A DNA stretch of 64,000 nt from Corynebacterium sp. 13CS0277 (GTDB lineage: Bacteria > Actinomycetota > Actinomycetes > Mycobacteriales > Mycobacteriaceae), in assembly GCF_002994655.1 (NCBI RefSeq), contig NZ_PPDL01000020.1:1-64000 (forward strand), read 5' to 3'. Positions 43,793 through 53,495 of the stretch are shown in pieces. The number at the start of each line of letters is the position of its first letter. Within the stretch, counting starts at the first letter, position 1. A program made the position numbers and the translations under genes. The notes under the pieces are model-generated. The model saw only the letters and a program-made list of their open reading frames with translations. It was not told where the DNA came from and ran no database searches.

Positions 43793-44773
43793 TTAGTCCA
43801 GCAGCAGGTCGGACAGGGCGGTGGTGTCGTGGCCCGTGACCGCGGAAACCACCGCGTCGACGATGGCGGCCTGGACGGTATCCGCGCTCGCCGCACACAG
43901 CATCCCGAGGGTCTCCACATCGACGCCGCTGCCGTCGCCGGTGGACAACGCGAACAGGGTGTCCCCGTCGAGCGGGGAATGGGCGGGCCGAATCGCCCGG
44001 GCCATGCCGTCGTGGCCCGTGAGCGCCAGGCGGCGCGCCTGCGCCTTCGTCACCGGCGCGTCGGTGGCCACCACGCCAATCGTCGTATTCAGCTTCGTCG
44101 CCAAGGACTCCAACGCCGCGTACGCATCCACGTCGACCCGCAGGCGCGGGTCCCCGTAGAGGATCCCGGTGTCGGGGTCGACGACGTGGCCCACGGGGTT
44201 GGCAACCACCCCGGCGGCGAGGGTGAACTGCCCCATCGGGGTGTCCACCGTGGCAGAGGCGGTGCCAAAGCCGCCGCGTAGCTTGCCGGCGGTCGCCCCG
44301 CAGCCGGCGCCGACACTGCCGCGGGCGGTGGCCGCGGCCGCATCATCCACGGCGGCGAGGGCCGCCCGGGTGGCGGCCGCCCCATCCGCGGCGGTGGGGC
44401 GGTGCTGCGGGTCGCCGACCAACAGGTCGAAAATCACCGCGCCCGGCACGATCGGCACGATGGGGCCGGGCCGGTCGGGGCCCAGCACGGGGAACCCGAT
44501 GCCGGCGCCCTCCAGGTGCTGCATGACACCGTCCGCGGCGGCCAGCCCATAGGCGCTCCCCCCGCTGAGCAGCACCGCATGCACCTGCGCGACCGTGTTG
44601 TGCGCCTCCAGCAGGTCGGTCTCCCGGGTACCGGGGCCACCGCCGCGCACATCGACGGCCGCGAACGCGCCCGCCGGGGCCACGACGACGGTGCACCCCG
44701 TATCCCCGAGGCTCACATGCCCCACGCCGAGGCCCGGCACCGCCGCCAACCCCCGATCGACACCCCCACTCAT
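43793..44773 (-). CDS. P1/S58 family peptidase (DmpA-like)
   Basis: 326 residues. Members are Ntn-type hydrolases that self-cleave between Gly and Ser/Thr/Cys to give two chains. Family landmarks are VGHVSLGDTGCTVVV, AVLLSGGSAYGLAAADGVMQ, GAVIFDLL and GSVGAGCGATAGKLRGG; the nucleophile is expected in the later TTIGVVATDA region. The ATG overlaps the DUF2017 stop codon (ATGA at 44770-44773). Same place as mycobacterial Rv1333. Substrate unknown. Confidence 0.9.
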   Translation of the reverse strand: MSGGVDRGLAAVPGLGVGHVSLGDTGCTVVVAPAGAFAAVDVRGGGPGTRETDLLEAHNTVAQVHAVLLSGGSAYGLAAADGVMQHLEGAGIGFPVLGPDRPGPIVPIVPGAVIFDLLVGDPQHRPTAADGAAATRAALAAVDDAAAATARGSVGAGCGATAGKLRGGFGTASATVDTPMGQFTLAAGVVANPVGHVVDPDTGILYGDPRLRVDVDAYAALESLATKLNTTIGVVATDAPVTKAQARRLALTGHDGMARAIRPAHSPLDGDTLFALSTGDGSGVDVETLGMLCAASADTVQAAIVDAVVSAVTGHDTTALSDLLLD

Positions 44774-45324
44774 CCGAGATCCCCCATCATCGCGTGCAGC
44801 AAACTGTCCTGGTTGTAGGCCAACCAGTCGACCAGCATGTCCCGGTCCGCCGCATCGTTCGGCCCCGGCCCGTCCTGCACATCGCTGGACGCCAAGTACA
44901 GGCGAATATCGTTGAGCGCCTGCAGCCACCCGTGGGCTTCGTCTTCCGTGAGGGTGACCGTCTCGTCGCCGGCGGGCCCCAACGCCCAAATGACCACGTT
45001 GAGGTGCTCCAGCTTCGCCGCGCAAATATCCGTCTCGTGCAGGCTCCGCAGCAGCTGATTATCGCCCTCGTACTCCTCGTCGCCCTCGCGCTCAAAGTCG
45101 GGCAGCAGCCGTGCCAGCGACGGATCCTTCGGCGCGTGCTTGTGCCCACTGGGCATGCCGGTGAGCTCCGCGAGCTCATCCTTCGGCGCGGACTGCGCCC
45201 GCCGAATCAACGCCTCGCTCACGGCGACCGCCAGGTCCCCGAGCACCTCCCGCTCCATCGGCTCGAACGTGGCCGTGAACTTCGGTGCGCGGCCCAGGCC
45301 CCGCTTCTTCTTCCAATCCTTCAT
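44770..45324 (-). CDS. DUF2017 family protein
   Basis: 184 residues, cytosolic, mostly alpha-helical and acidic. Recognisable stretches are FEPMEREVLGDLAVAVSEAL, SLARLLPDF, NQLLRSLHETDICAAKL and a conserved Trp-rich end (HGWLQALNDIRLYLASS). It lies 12 bp after clpS and overlaps the P1 peptidase gene by four bases, so the three form one transcript. Position equals mycobacterial Rv1332. No biochemical role is known. Confidence 0.88.
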   Translation of the reverse strand: MKDWKKKRGLGRAPKFTATFEPMEREVLGDLAVAVSEALIRRAQSAPKDELAELTGMPSGHKHAPKDPSLARLLPDFEREGDEEYEGDNQLLRSLHETDICAAKLEHLNVVIWALGPAGDETVTLTEDEAHGWLQALNDIRLYLASSDVQDGPGPNDAADRDMLVDWLAYNQDSLLHAMMGDLG

Positions 45325-45335
45325 GGTGCGCGAAC

Positions 45336-45689
45336 TTACCCCCCTTGTTGCATCGTGGCCCACAGGCCCGCGGTGTGAAGCTTTTTCACATCCGCCTCGA
45401 CTTTGTCTTTCTCCCCGGAGGACACGACAGCCTTGCCCTCGGTGTGGACTTGCATCATCAACTCGTGGGCGCGCTTCTTGTCGTAGCCGAGCACCGTGTG
45501 GAACACGTAGGTGACGTAGCTCATGAGGTTCACCGGGTCGTCCCACACAATGCACAGCCAGGGCAGGTTTTCGGCGGTGGTGACCTCCACCGCCACGTCC
45601 TCCACCACCTCGGGGGTGGCCATGGGGGACCCTGCGGCGACAAGCGGCGGGAAGGAACCGGACCGCGGGTGGTGTGCTTGGTATGACAT
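45336..45689 (-). CDS. clpS: ATP-dependent Clp protease adaptor ClpS
   Basis: Binds ClpA/ClpC-type unfoldases and delivers N-degron substrates. The core contains [20 protein letters not shown] (the N-end-rule pocket has Asn-Asp-like residues in WDDPVN), [20 protein letters not shown] and [18 protein letters not shown]. 117 residues from ATG at 45689, preceded by GGGGG; an ATG at 45623 would give the bare 95-residue domain. Divergent from pncB. Mycobacterial Rv1331 has the same neighbours. Confidence 0.93.
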   Translation of the reverse strand: MSYQAHHPRSGSFPPLVAAGSPMATPEVVEDVAVEVTTAENLPWLCIVWDDPVNLMSYVTYVFHTVLGYDKKRAHELMMQVHTEGKAVVSSGEKDKVEADVKKLHTAGLWATMQQGG

Positions 45690-45852
45690 GCCCCCATAGT
45701 ATGCGCCCGGGCACAGCACGTGGGCACCACCCCGCCCGCCTGCGGGCGCTGTCGCGCACAGCTGCAGCACACGGCACCGGCGGCGGTGTCGACGGCGACG
45801 CGGGTGGCCCACGACCGGCGCAGGTGGGGGTTGCTGGCTTAGACTCAGGGGC

Positions 45853-47166
45853 GTGAAACATCAGCGCTCCACCGCCCTCCTCACCGACAAGTACGAACTG
45901 ACGATGCTCATGGCCTCCCTGGCCGACGGCACCGCCCACCGACAGTGCACCTTCGAAGTGTTCGCCCGCCGCCTGCCGGGGGAACGCCGCTACGGGGTGG
46001 TGGCGGGCACAGCCCGCGTCCTGCGGGCCATTGAGGACTTCGTGTTCACCGAGGACCAGGTCGCCGGCATGGACTTCCTCGACGAACGCACCAAGCAGTT
46101 CCTCCTCAACTACCGCTTCAGCGGGCAGGTCGACGGCTACATTGAGGGCGAACTGTATTTCCCCTACTCCCCGATCCTGACGATCCGGGGCACCTTCGCC
46201 GAGTGCGTCATCCTGGAGACCGTCATCCTGTCGATCATGAACGCCGACTCGGCGATCGCCTCCGCCGCGGCGCGCATGGTGACCGCGGCGGATGGTCGGC
46301 CGATCATTGAGATGGGGTCCCGCCGCACCCACGAATACGCGGCGGTGGCGGCCTCCCGGGCGGCCTACCTGGCGGGCTTCGATGCGACCTCCAACCTGGA
46401 GGCGGCGCACCGCTACGGCATTCCCGCCTCCGGGACGGCGGCGCACGCGTGGACGCTGGCGCACGTCAACCCGGACGGCACCCCGAATGAGGAGGCGGCG
46501 TTCCGCGCGCAGGTCGACACCCTCGGCACCGACACCATCCTCCTCGTCGACACCTACGACATCACCAAGGGTGTGGAGACTGCCGTGGCGGTCGCCGGCA
46601 CCGAGCTCGGCGGGGTGCGGATCGACTCCGGTGACCTGGGTGTGCTCACCCGGCAGGTGCGCCGCCAGCTCGACTCCCTCGGCGCGCGGGACACCAAGAT
46701 TGTGGTGTCCTCCGATCTCGACGAGTTCACCATCGCCGGCCTGCGCGGCGACCCCGTCGACGTGTTCGGCGTCGGCACCTCCGTGGTCACGGGCTCCGGG
46801 GTGCCGACCGCAGGCATGGTGTACAAGATCGTTGAGGTCGACGGCAACCCGGTGGCGAAGCGCTCCCGCAACAAAAAGAGCGTCGGCGGCGGCAAGCGGG
46901 GCCTGCGGGTGCACCGCTCCACGGGGACGGCGGTGGAGGAAATCGTGCGCCCCTTCGACGCGCCTCAGCCCGACACGGGCCGCTACACCGCCCGGGAACT
47001 CACCGTGCCGCTCATGCGCGACGGCCGCATCGTCGACGGCCTGCCGGATCTGCACCAGTCGCGGGAGCACCTCGCGCAGCAGCTGGTGTCCCTGCCGTGG
47101 GAGGGCTTGGCGTTGTCCCGCGACGAGCCGGTGCTCGCCACCCGCTTCGTCGGCTTCGACAACTAG
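45853..47166 (+). CDS. pncB: Nicotinate phosphoribosyltransferase
   Basis: Joins nicotinate and PRPP to give nicotinate mononucleotide; with PncA (7054-7653) it completes NAD salvage from nicotinamide. 437 residues from GTG. Motifs: [13 protein letters not shown] at the start, [20 protein letters not shown] (PRPP/active site), [20 protein letters not shown] and [10 protein letters not shown]. Followed by dinG on the same strand after 246 bp containing stems GGGCCC/GGGCCC (about 47238-47252) and CCACAGG/CCTGTGG (about 47259-47274). Confidence 0.95.
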   Translation: MKHQRSTALLTDKYELTMLMASLADGTAHRQCTFEVFARRLPGERRYGVVAGTARVLRAIEDFVFTEDQVAGMDFLDERTKQFLLNYRFSGQVDGYIEGELYFPYSPILTIRGTFAECVILETVILSIMNADSAIASAAARMVTAADGRPIIEMGSRRTHEYAAVAASRAAYLAGFDATSNLEAAHRYGIPASGTAAHAWTLAHVNPDGTPNEEAAFRAQVDTLGTDTILLVDTYDITKGVETAVAVAGTELGGVRIDSGDLGVLTRQVRRQLDSLGARDTKIVVSSDLDEFTIAGLRGDPVDVFGVGTSVVTGSGVPTAGMVYKIVEVDGNPVAKRSRNKKSVGGGKRGLRVHRSTGTAVEEIVRPFDAPQPDTGRYTARELTVPLMRDGRIVDGLPDLHQSREHLAQQLVSLPWEGLALSRDEPVLATRFVGFDN

Positions 47167-47412
47167 GCCCCACCCCACCCTCCGGGCCGAGCGCGCACCA
47201 CTACACCACTGTGTGCGGGGGTGATATCCCTGGTGGCGGGCCCGGTGGGCCCGGTTATCCACAGGTGCCTGTGGTGGCCCTCGCGTGCGCGCACCCCTCG
47301 GGCCTAGACTTTGTGGGCACATGGCACCCCGCCGAGGCCGCAGGCCCCAGCACATCCGGTTGTGGCGGTTGCTCTGTGTGTGTTCCTCCCCCGCTTGCCC
47401 AAGGATGGTTTT

Positions 47413-49386
47413 GTGTCCACCGACAGCCCCCACAGCACCGACTCGCCGACCGCAGCACTGCTCAGCGCCGCCGTCGACAGCCTGGGCGGCGCCCGCCGCG
47501 ACGGGCAGGTCCGCATGAGTGAGGCCGTCGCCCAGGCGCTCGCCACCGAACGGCACCTCGCCGTGCAGGCCGGCACCGGCACCGGCAAATCGCTGGCCTA
47601 CCTCGTGCCGGCCGCCGCCCACGCCATCAACACTGGCGTGCCCGTCATCGTATCCACCGCGACGATTGCCCTGCAGCGGCAGCTCGTCGGCCGGGACCTG
47701 CCCCGGCTGGCGAAGGCACTGGAGCCCCACCTGCCGCGGCCGCTGAGCTTCGCGATCCTCAAAGGCCGCTCCAACTACGTCTGCCTCAACAAGCTCGCCA
47801 CCGGGGAGGCCGACGGGGAGGCACTCATCGGGGAAGAGGAACTCTCCGCCGTCGGCCAGGAAGTCCGCCGGCTGTCGGAGTGGGCGCAGGACACCGACAC
47901 CGGCGACCGCGACGACCTGGAGGAGGGGGTGAGCAACCTGGCGTGGCGGCAATTGTCCGTCACCGCCAACGAATGCCTCGGCGCCAGCCGCTGCCCCCAG
48001 GCGGAGGAGTGCTTCGCGGAGGCCGCCCGGCGCGCCGCCCGCGAAGCCGACATTGTGGTCACCAACCACGCCCTCCTCGCCATTGATGCGCTCGCCGACA
48101 TTGATGTGCTGCCGCAGCACGACGCCGTCATCATCGACGAGGCCCACGAACTCGACGGGCGGATCACCGGGGTCGCCACCAACGAACTCACCGCCAACGC
48201 CCTGGTGTTGGCGGCCCGCCGGGCCGCGAAACTGGGTGCCGAGGGCACCGAGGACGGGCTGCTCGGCGTCGCCGAGGACTGGACGGTGCTCATGGAGTCC
48301 GCGGACCGCGGCCGGTGGACCCATCTCCCGGAGGACGTAGCCGGCCCCTTGGTGAAACTGCGGGACTCCCTGTGGTCGGTGCGCACCGCCATCCACACCG
48401 CCCCCGAGGGGGAGGCCGCGAACGATCCGGAAACCAACGCCGAACGCCACCACCTCTCCCAGCACTTGGTGGAACTCCACGACACGTGCGTGCGGATCCT
48501 GGCGGTGTTCGACACCCCCGACCCCGCGCAGCAGACCGATGTGGTGTGGCTCGCCGACGAGCCGCGCCGCGGGGCGGTCATCCGGGTGGCTCCCCTGTCG
48601 GTGGCGGGGCTGCTGAAAACCCGCCTGTTTGCCGAATCGACGGTGGTGTTGACCTCGGCGACGCTGACGGTGGGCGGCAACTTCCGGGCGATGGCCGCCT
48701 CCTGGGGGCTGCCCGCAGGCTCCTACGATCAGTTGGATGCCGGCACCCCCTTCGACCCGCGGAAATCGGGCATTCTGTACGTGCCCCGGCATCTGCCGGA
48801 GCCCGGCCGCGACGGGCTTGCCCCGGAGACCCTCGAGGAGCTCAAAGACCTCATCATGGCGGCCGGTGGGCGCACCCTGGGGCTGTTTTCCTCCCGGCGG
48901 GCCGCCGAGCAGGCCACCGAATGGATGCGGCCCCGGCTGCCGATGGATGTGCTGTGCCAGGGGGAGGACTCCACCGCGAACCTCATCGCGAAGTTCGCCG
49001 CCAACGAGCACACCTGCCTGTTCGGCACGCTCACCCTGTGGCAGGGGGTGGATGTGCCGGGGAAGAGCTGCAGTCTCGTCGTCATGGACCGCATCCCCTT
49101 CCCCCGGCCCGATGATCCGCTGCTGCAGGCCCGGAAGGAGGCCGCCGACGCGGCGGGCCGTAACGGGTTCATGGAGGTCGCCGCCACCCACGCGGCGTTG
49201 CTCATGGCCCAGGGGGCCGGCCGGCTGCTGCGCCACGTCGACGACAAGGGTGTCGTGGCGGTGCTGGATACGCGGCTGGCGACGAAACGCTACGGCAGTT
49301 TCCTCACCAACAGCATGCCGGCGTTGTGGCCCACCACCGACAAAAAGACCGTCATCGGTGCCCTGCAGCGCCTCGTCGCCCGCTAA
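47413..49386 (+). CDS. dinG: DinG-type ATP-dependent DNA helicase (XPD family)
   Basis: Superfamily 2, 5'-3' helicase acting on DNA:DNA and R-loop substrates. 657 residues from GTG at 47413. Motif I is AGTGTGKSLAY (about residue 54). An iron-sulfur cluster ligand set is plausible (NYVCLNKL, CLGASRCPQAEECF), followed by DIVVTNHALL. Motif II is IIDEAHELDG (DEAH). Late motifs are GLFSSRRAAEQA, TCLFGTLTLWQGVDVPG and FPRPDDPL. Same neighbours as mycobacterial Rv1329c. Confidence 0.93.
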   Translation: MSTDSPHSTDSPTAALLSAAVDSLGGARRDGQVRMSEAVAQALATERHLAVQAGTGTGKSLAYLVPAAAHAINTGVPVIVSTATIALQRQLVGRDLPRLAKALEPHLPRPLSFAILKGRSNYVCLNKLATGEADGEALIGEEELSAVGQEVRRLSEWAQDTDTGDRDDLEEGVSNLAWRQLSVTANECLGASRCPQAEECFAEAARRAAREADIVVTNHALLAIDALADIDVLPQHDAVIIDEAHELDGRITGVATNELTANALVLAARRAAKLGAEGTEDGLLGVAEDWTVLMESADRGRWTHLPEDVAGPLVKLRDSLWSVRTAIHTAPEGEAANDPETNAERHHLSQHLVELHDTCVRILAVFDTPDPAQQTDVVWLADEPRRGAVIRVAPLSVAGLLKTRLFAESTVVLTSATLTVGGNFRAMAASWGLPAGSYDQLDAGTPFDPRKSGILYVPRHLPEPGRDGLAPETLEELKDLIMAAGGRTLGLFSSRRAAEQATEWMRPRLPMDVLCQGEDSTANLIAKFAANEHTCLFGTLTLWQGVDVPGKSCSLVVMDRIPFPRPDDPLLQARKEAADAAGRNGFMEVAATHAALLMAQGAGRLLRHVDDKGVVAVLDTRLATKRYGSFLTNSMPALWPTTDKKTVIGALQRLVAR

Positions 49387-49419
49387 CCCGACCACTTCAC
49401 AAGGGGGTTGTTTTCTTCC

Positions 49420-50820
49420 GTGGCCGTCCACGATCTGCTCCTCGCACACCTCGACACCACCCCGGATGCGCCGGCACTGACCAGCCGGGATGTCACTGTC
49501 AGCTACCAGGAGTTGGTGGCCCAGTGTGATGCCACCGCTGCGGGCCTTATCGCCCGGGGTGTGCGCCCCGGGCAGCCGGTCGCCCTGCAGCAGGCCAACG
49601 GCATAGGCTTCGTCACCAGCTTCCTAGGTGTCCTGCGCGCCGGCGCGGTGGCGGTGCCGATCCCCGTCTACGCCACCGCGCGCGACCGCGCGGAGCTCCT
49701 CCACCGCACCGGCGCGAAGCTGTGCCTCGACGAGGAGGCGGCAGAGCAGCTGCGGCGCACCGCGGTGCCGGCGGTTATCACCTGGCCGAGCGTCGACGAG
49801 TCTCAGCTGGCGGTCCTCCCCCAATCCTCCGGGACGACCGGGGTGCCGAAGATCGTGGAACTCACCCACGCCAACATTGTGGCCAACAGCCGCCAATTCG
49901 CCGCCGCCGTCCCCATCGCCGCCGCCGACACGGTGCTCAGCACCCTGCCGCTCAGCCACATCTACGGCCTCACCGCCACCCTTTTGGCACCCCTGACGCG
50001 CGGCGCGCACGTCGTCACCCAGCCCTTTGAGGCCACGAGTTTCCTCGCCGCCCACGCCCGCCACGGCATCGGTGTGACCTTCATCGCCCCACCCATCGCA
50101 CCACTGCTGGCACACGCACCTGACAGCGTTACCTTCCCCCAGTTGCACCACATCATCTCCGGGGCGGCGGCTCTACCCGCCGCCAGCGGCCACGCCGTCG
50201 AGGCCCGCACCGGGGCAGCAGTCCTCCAGGGCTACGGCATGACGGAAGCCTCCCCCGTCACCCACCTGCGCCGGCTGAGCTCCTCCCCCATGGAATCCAT
50301 CGGCACCCCCCTGAACGACACGGAGCACGCGATCGTCGACCCGGACAGTGGGGTGCCGCTGCCCGCAGGTGCTGTCGGTGAGCTCGTCGTGCGCGGCCCG
50401 CAGGTCATGCGCGGCTACCACCTGGACCCGCAGGCCACCGGGGAGGTGCTGCGCGGCGGGTGGCTGCACACCGGGGACCTGGCGCGCATCCTGCCGGACG
50501 GGTCGGTGGTGCTCGCGGGACGCATCAAAGACATCATCACCTCCCACGGGGTGCAGGTCAGCCCCACGAAGGTGGAACACCGCCTCCTGGAGCACCCCGG
50601 GGTTGTTGATGTGGCGGTCTTCCGGGGACGCACCACGCGCGGGGAGGAAGCCCCCGCCGCCGCCATCGTCGGCACCGCCACCACCGCGGAGCTCACCCGC
50701 TTTGCCCGGGAACACCTCAACCCCTACGAGCGGCCCCGGATCTTCCTCCCCGTCGACGCCATCCCCCGCAGCGCCGCAGGCAAGATCCTGCGCCGTGAGC
50801 TCGAAGGACTGCTGGACTAG
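49420..50820 (+). CDS. AMP-dependent acyl-CoA synthetase / ligase
   Basis: Activates a carboxylic acid with ATP, then usually transfers it to CoA. ANL superfamily motifs: LPQSSGTTGVPKI (P-loop), QGYGMTEASPV (A5), GWLHTGDLARI with the Asp of the hinge, and the C-terminal Lys in RSAAGKILRREL. About 466 residues, short for a fatty acyl-CoA synthetase and closer to small medium-chain or 4-coumarate ligases; the substrate is not readable. GTG at 49420 is chosen; GGGGG lies about 13 bases upstream. Its stop codon overlaps the convergent membrane protein gene by four bases. Confidence 0.9.
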   Translation: MAVHDLLLAHLDTTPDAPALTSRDVTVSYQELVAQCDATAAGLIARGVRPGQPVALQQANGIGFVTSFLGVLRAGAVAVPIPVYATARDRAELLHRTGAKLCLDEEAAEQLRRTAVPAVITWPSVDESQLAVLPQSSGTTGVPKIVELTHANIVANSRQFAAAVPIAAADTVLSTLPLSHIYGLTATLLAPLTRGAHVVTQPFEATSFLAAHARHGIGVTFIAPPIAPLLAHAPDSVTFPQLHHIISGAAALPAASGHAVEARTGAAVLQGYGMTEASPVTHLRRLSSSPMESIGTPLNDTEHAIVDPDSGVPLPAGAVGELVVRGPQVMRGYHLDPQATGEVLRGGWLHTGDLARILPDGSVVLAGRIKDIITSHGVQVSPTKVEHRLLEHPGVVDVAVFRGRTTRGEEAPAAAIVGTATTAELTRFAREHLNPYERPRIFLPVDAIPRSAAGKILRRELEGLLD

Positions 50821-51668
50821 TCGGTGGCCGGGTCCGCGGGGCGCGCGACGTCCCGGGTGCGGATCGCGGGATTGCCAATGAGTTCGTGGCGCAGATCGTC
50901 ATCGAACTCGTCGCCCACCGCGGCCGCCATCTCCACCTCGTCGATGGGGGCCATGCCCTGCCAGTAGGCCTCCATCCACATGAGCACCACCACGGGCACC
51001 AGCAACGCAAACAACGGCACCACATACAACGCCACCCGGGCCATGAGCACCGCGCCCACCACCACCGCGAGAGTCACCCCCACGAGGCGCACCGTGGCCG
51101 CCCGATGGTGGCGGAAAAAACGCAACCCGAAGGCGAAGCTGCGGCCGTCGGCGACCGCGATGGGGGCAAACGCCACCGGCACCGCCGCCAGCAGGCTCAC
51201 CACCCCGGCACCAATGATGACGCCGGCGACGACGCCGGGTCGCTGCTGCGCGGCGGGCAGCGTGGACTCCCCGAACAGGTGCTGCGACAGCGCCGCCACC
51301 GCGAGGGTGCCGACGACGGCGAAGGCGCTGACTGGTAGGCTCGCGGCGAAGGTGCGCGCCCAGTGCGGGGGGCGGGCGGCGCGGCGCTGCGTCCACACCG
51401 CGCACACGGTGACGAAGATGGCGACGCCGACGACGAGGAGGACGGCGATGAGTCCGACGAACCCCCAGTTGTCGCAGACCAAGTGCTCGTCGCCAGTGAC
51501 CACGCAGCTGCGGGTCAGGTTCGCCACCGCCTGGGAGACCAGGGTGCCGAACGTGATGCCGTAGACGAAGCTGAAGGCGACCCACTTGGGCCAACTCATC
51601 ACAAACGCGGACGCGCCGCGGCCGACACACTGGCCGACCCCGATGCGCGCAAAACCTAAAGCGGGCAT
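50817..51668 (-). CDS. Polytopic membrane protein, unknown function
   Basis: 283 residues with about five or six membrane helices, for example WVAFSFVYGITFGTLVSQAV, FVGLIAVLLVVGVAIFVTV, VVAGVIIGAGVVSLLAAVPV and VALYVVPLFALLVPVVVLMW. The C-terminal 50 residues are acidic and cytosolic (IDEVEMAAAVGDEFDDD). Two Cys lie in an exported loop (RSCVV and LVCDN) and may pair. I recognise no family. It follows the YwiC-like gene on the same strand after a hairpin (CCGCCCC/GGGGCGG at 51690-51708). Confidence 0.8.
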   Translation of the reverse strand: MPALGFARIGVGQCVGRGASAFVMSWPKWVAFSFVYGITFGTLVSQAVANLTRSCVVTGDEHLVCDNWGFVGLIAVLLVVGVAIFVTVCAVWTQRRAARPPHWARTFAASLPVSAFAVVGTLAVAALSQHLFGESTLPAAQQRPGVVAGVIIGAGVVSLLAAVPVAFAPIAVADGRSFAFGLRFFRHHRAATVRLVGVTLAVVVGAVLMARVALYVVPLFALLVPVVVLMWMEAYWQGMAPIDEVEMAAAVGDEFDDDLRHELIGNPAIRTRDVARPADPATD

Positions 51669-51753
51669 GAGAAGAAACTATAGACCTTCCCGCCCCCGCG
51701 CGGGGCGGTTTGAGAGACCCACCGGATGAGTGGGTGCGCGCGTGGTGGCCCCG

Positions 51754-52527
51754 TTAGATGCCGGCGATGATGGAGTCCAGCACCGCCAGCACCCAAATAC
51801 CTTCGACCATGCCGACGAGTTTCGGGCTCATCGGCTTCGGGCGCCCCTCGTTGAGGTACGGCATGAGCCAGGAGCGTACAGCCACGGCCACCATGACCAG
51901 CGCCGGCCAGATGCGGCAGTAGCCGCCAAGCCACAGGCCGATGACCGCCCCTGCGGCGAGGACGTGGTAGCCGATGGACCAGGCCAGCCACCTGCGGTCC
52001 CCGCGGTTGCGGATCATCGTCTTGACGAAGAGGATGGTGCCGCACTGGTAGAGGGCCACCACCGCGCAGGCGACCAGCAGGGCCCGCCAGTCGGCGGTGC
52101 CGGGCGGCAGCAGCAGCCCACAGGTGGGGATGAGGGCCGCGGACGCCAGGGTGGTGCTCATGCCGCTGGCAACACTCCGGGGCCGTTTGCGGTACGCCTC
52201 GTAGACGGCGACGGCGACGAGCGGGGCGAACCAGCACGCAGCCCACAGCACCCGCGGCGCGCCGACGATCACGATGAGGGAGGCCATGGCACTGATCGCG
52301 GCGTAGGTCGCCAGCGCGGGGACGAAGGTGCGCTTGCGTTTCGCCGGGACTTTCAGCCACAGGCCGAGGGCGAAGAAGGCGAAATAGCCGGCAAACCAGG
52401 CGACGGCGAGCGGGATGTCGAGTAGCTGTGGGCCGGTGATGATGATGCCCAGCAGGATGGGGACAATGACCATGACCCAGGCGCCGTGCTGGTCGGGCAC
52501 CCATCCGGTGTTCTTGCGGCGTGCCAT
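51754..52527 (-). CDS. YwiC-like family membrane protein
   Basis: 257 residues with about seven to nine helices. The YwiC signature is the start GWVPDQHGAWVMVIVPILLG, with PAKRKRTFVPALATYAAIS on a cytosolic loop. ATG at 52527 is preferred because GAAGGAG stands five bases before it; upstream ATGs at 52554 and 52572 lack such a site. The function of the family is unestablished. Transcribed in the same direction as the next membrane protein gene. Confidence 0.88.
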   Translation of the reverse strand: MARRKNTGWVPDQHGAWVMVIVPILLGIIITGPQLLDIPLAVAWFAGYFAFFALGLWLKVPAKRKRTFVPALATYAAISAMASLIVIVGAPRVLWAACWFAPLVAVAVYEAYRKRPRSVASGMSTTLASAALIPTCGLLLPPGTADWRALLVACAVVALYQCGTILFVKTMIRNRGDRRWLAWSIGYHVLAAGAVIGLWLGGYCRIWPALVMVAVAVRSWLMPYLNEGRPKPMSPKLVGMVEGIWVLAVLDSIIAGI

Positions 52528-52599
52528 GCGTGCTCCTTCGATGAGCGTGGACATGTGCGCCACAGGGCGCACAGTTAAAGACGCATGTATTTTACTCCT

Positions 52600-53409
52600 T
52601 TAGTTGGAGTCCGCCGTGCCCCGCCCCGGCACTGCCACCACCGTGTGGGCGCCGGGGGCGACCTCCGTGTAGCCGGCATCGGCGACCACGACCGCCCCAG
52701 GGGCGGCACAGAGCGCGAGGAACTCCTCGTGCGGCACCTCCCGCACCGCAAGCAGGAAACCCGCCCGCGCCCACGCGATCGCCACCTCCGGCGGCAACGC
52801 TGCCGCAAGCAGCATGCTGCCGTGGCCAACCTGGGCGGCAGCCTTGCCTGCGCTCATGCCGAGGGAGGCGTCGACGGCCACGAGCGGCCAGGCACCATCG
52901 ACCGCCCCCGGCGCATCCGCCGGCAGGTCGGTGCCCTTGATCTGTAGCCGGGAGATCGCCTGCGGCACCGCCGCCACCCGGCCCGGCATGATGGCCCGGG
53001 CTTGCGCCCCACTGGCCCGCGTCACGGTGCAGCCCGGCACGTCCTGGGCGCGCCGCCAGCCGGCCCCACTGGCCCGGCGGGCCACCTTGCGGATTTTCAG
53101 CCCGTACCAGCCGGCGAGTGCCGCCTCCATGGGGGATCCGGGCAGGCCCGCCTCCCCCAGCAAGCAGGCGGCCGCCACCGCCTGGGCCGCCGCGGCGAGA
53201 ATCTCACTGCGCGCCGGCAGCGCGGTCTTCTCCAGGTGCAGCACGATCTGCATCGCCTGGGCGGTGTCATGAGTTTCCTCCTCGCCCCGGGAGACGCGCC
53301 CGGCGAGCGCCGCGTGTGCACGCCGCACACGCTCCTCGTCGAAGCCGCAGGTGCAGCCGGGCACAGGAGTAAGGGAGGAACAGGGGTTTGCATCAGGGGC
53401 TTCACACAC
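52600..53409 (-). CDS. Peptidyl-tRNA hydrolase type II-like protein with N-terminal extension
   Basis: 269 residues. The last 105 resemble the archaeal/eukaryotic PTH2 fold: LVAVDASLGMSAGKAAAQVG (compare the PTH2 start, which has Asp, Met, Gly-Lys and Ala-Ala-Gln), GFLLAVREVPHEEFLAL and the ending VVADAGYTEVAPGAHTVVAV. The first 160 residues are helical and carry a Cys pair (GCTCGF) at about 19-22 that could bind metal. Catalysis on peptidyl-tRNA is possible but unproven. Upstream on the same strand is serB, separated by a hairpin. Confidence 0.75.
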   Translation of the reverse strand: MCEAPDANPCSSLTPVPGCTCGFDEERVRRAHAALAGRVSRGEEETHDTAQAMQIVLHLEKTALPARSEILAAAAQAVAAACLLGEAGLPGSPMEAALAGWYGLKIRKVARRASGAGWRRAQDVPGCTVTRASGAQARAIMPGRVAAVPQAISRLQIKGTDLPADAPGAVDGAWPLVAVDASLGMSAGKAAAQVGHGSMLLAAALPPEVAIAWARAGFLLAVREVPHEEFLALCAAPGAVVVADAGYTEVAPGAHTVVAVPGRGTADSN

Positions 53410-53443
53410 GGTGCACCAGCATACGCAGCCACAGACGACAACA

Positions 53444-53480
53444 CCCGCAGCCCCGGGGAAAAAACCACGGGGACTGCGGG
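53444..53480 (-). terminator. Terminator after serB
   Basis: CCCGCAG, bulge, CCCCG and CGGGG, bulge, CTGCGGG form a stem with an A-rich loop 16 bp past the serB stop codon. Confidence 0.6.
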
Positions 53481-53495
53481 CGGAGAAGGACGGTG

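Noticed and set aside
49408..49420. TTG start at 49408 for the AMP ligase
   Set aside because: The purine-rich ribosome site ends only a base or two before it; the GTG at 49420 leaves proper room.
44770..49449. One 1559-codon minus-strand frame spanning dinG and pncB
   Set aside because: Only its last 185 codons (DUF2017) are a gene; the remainder is antisense to dinG and pncB.
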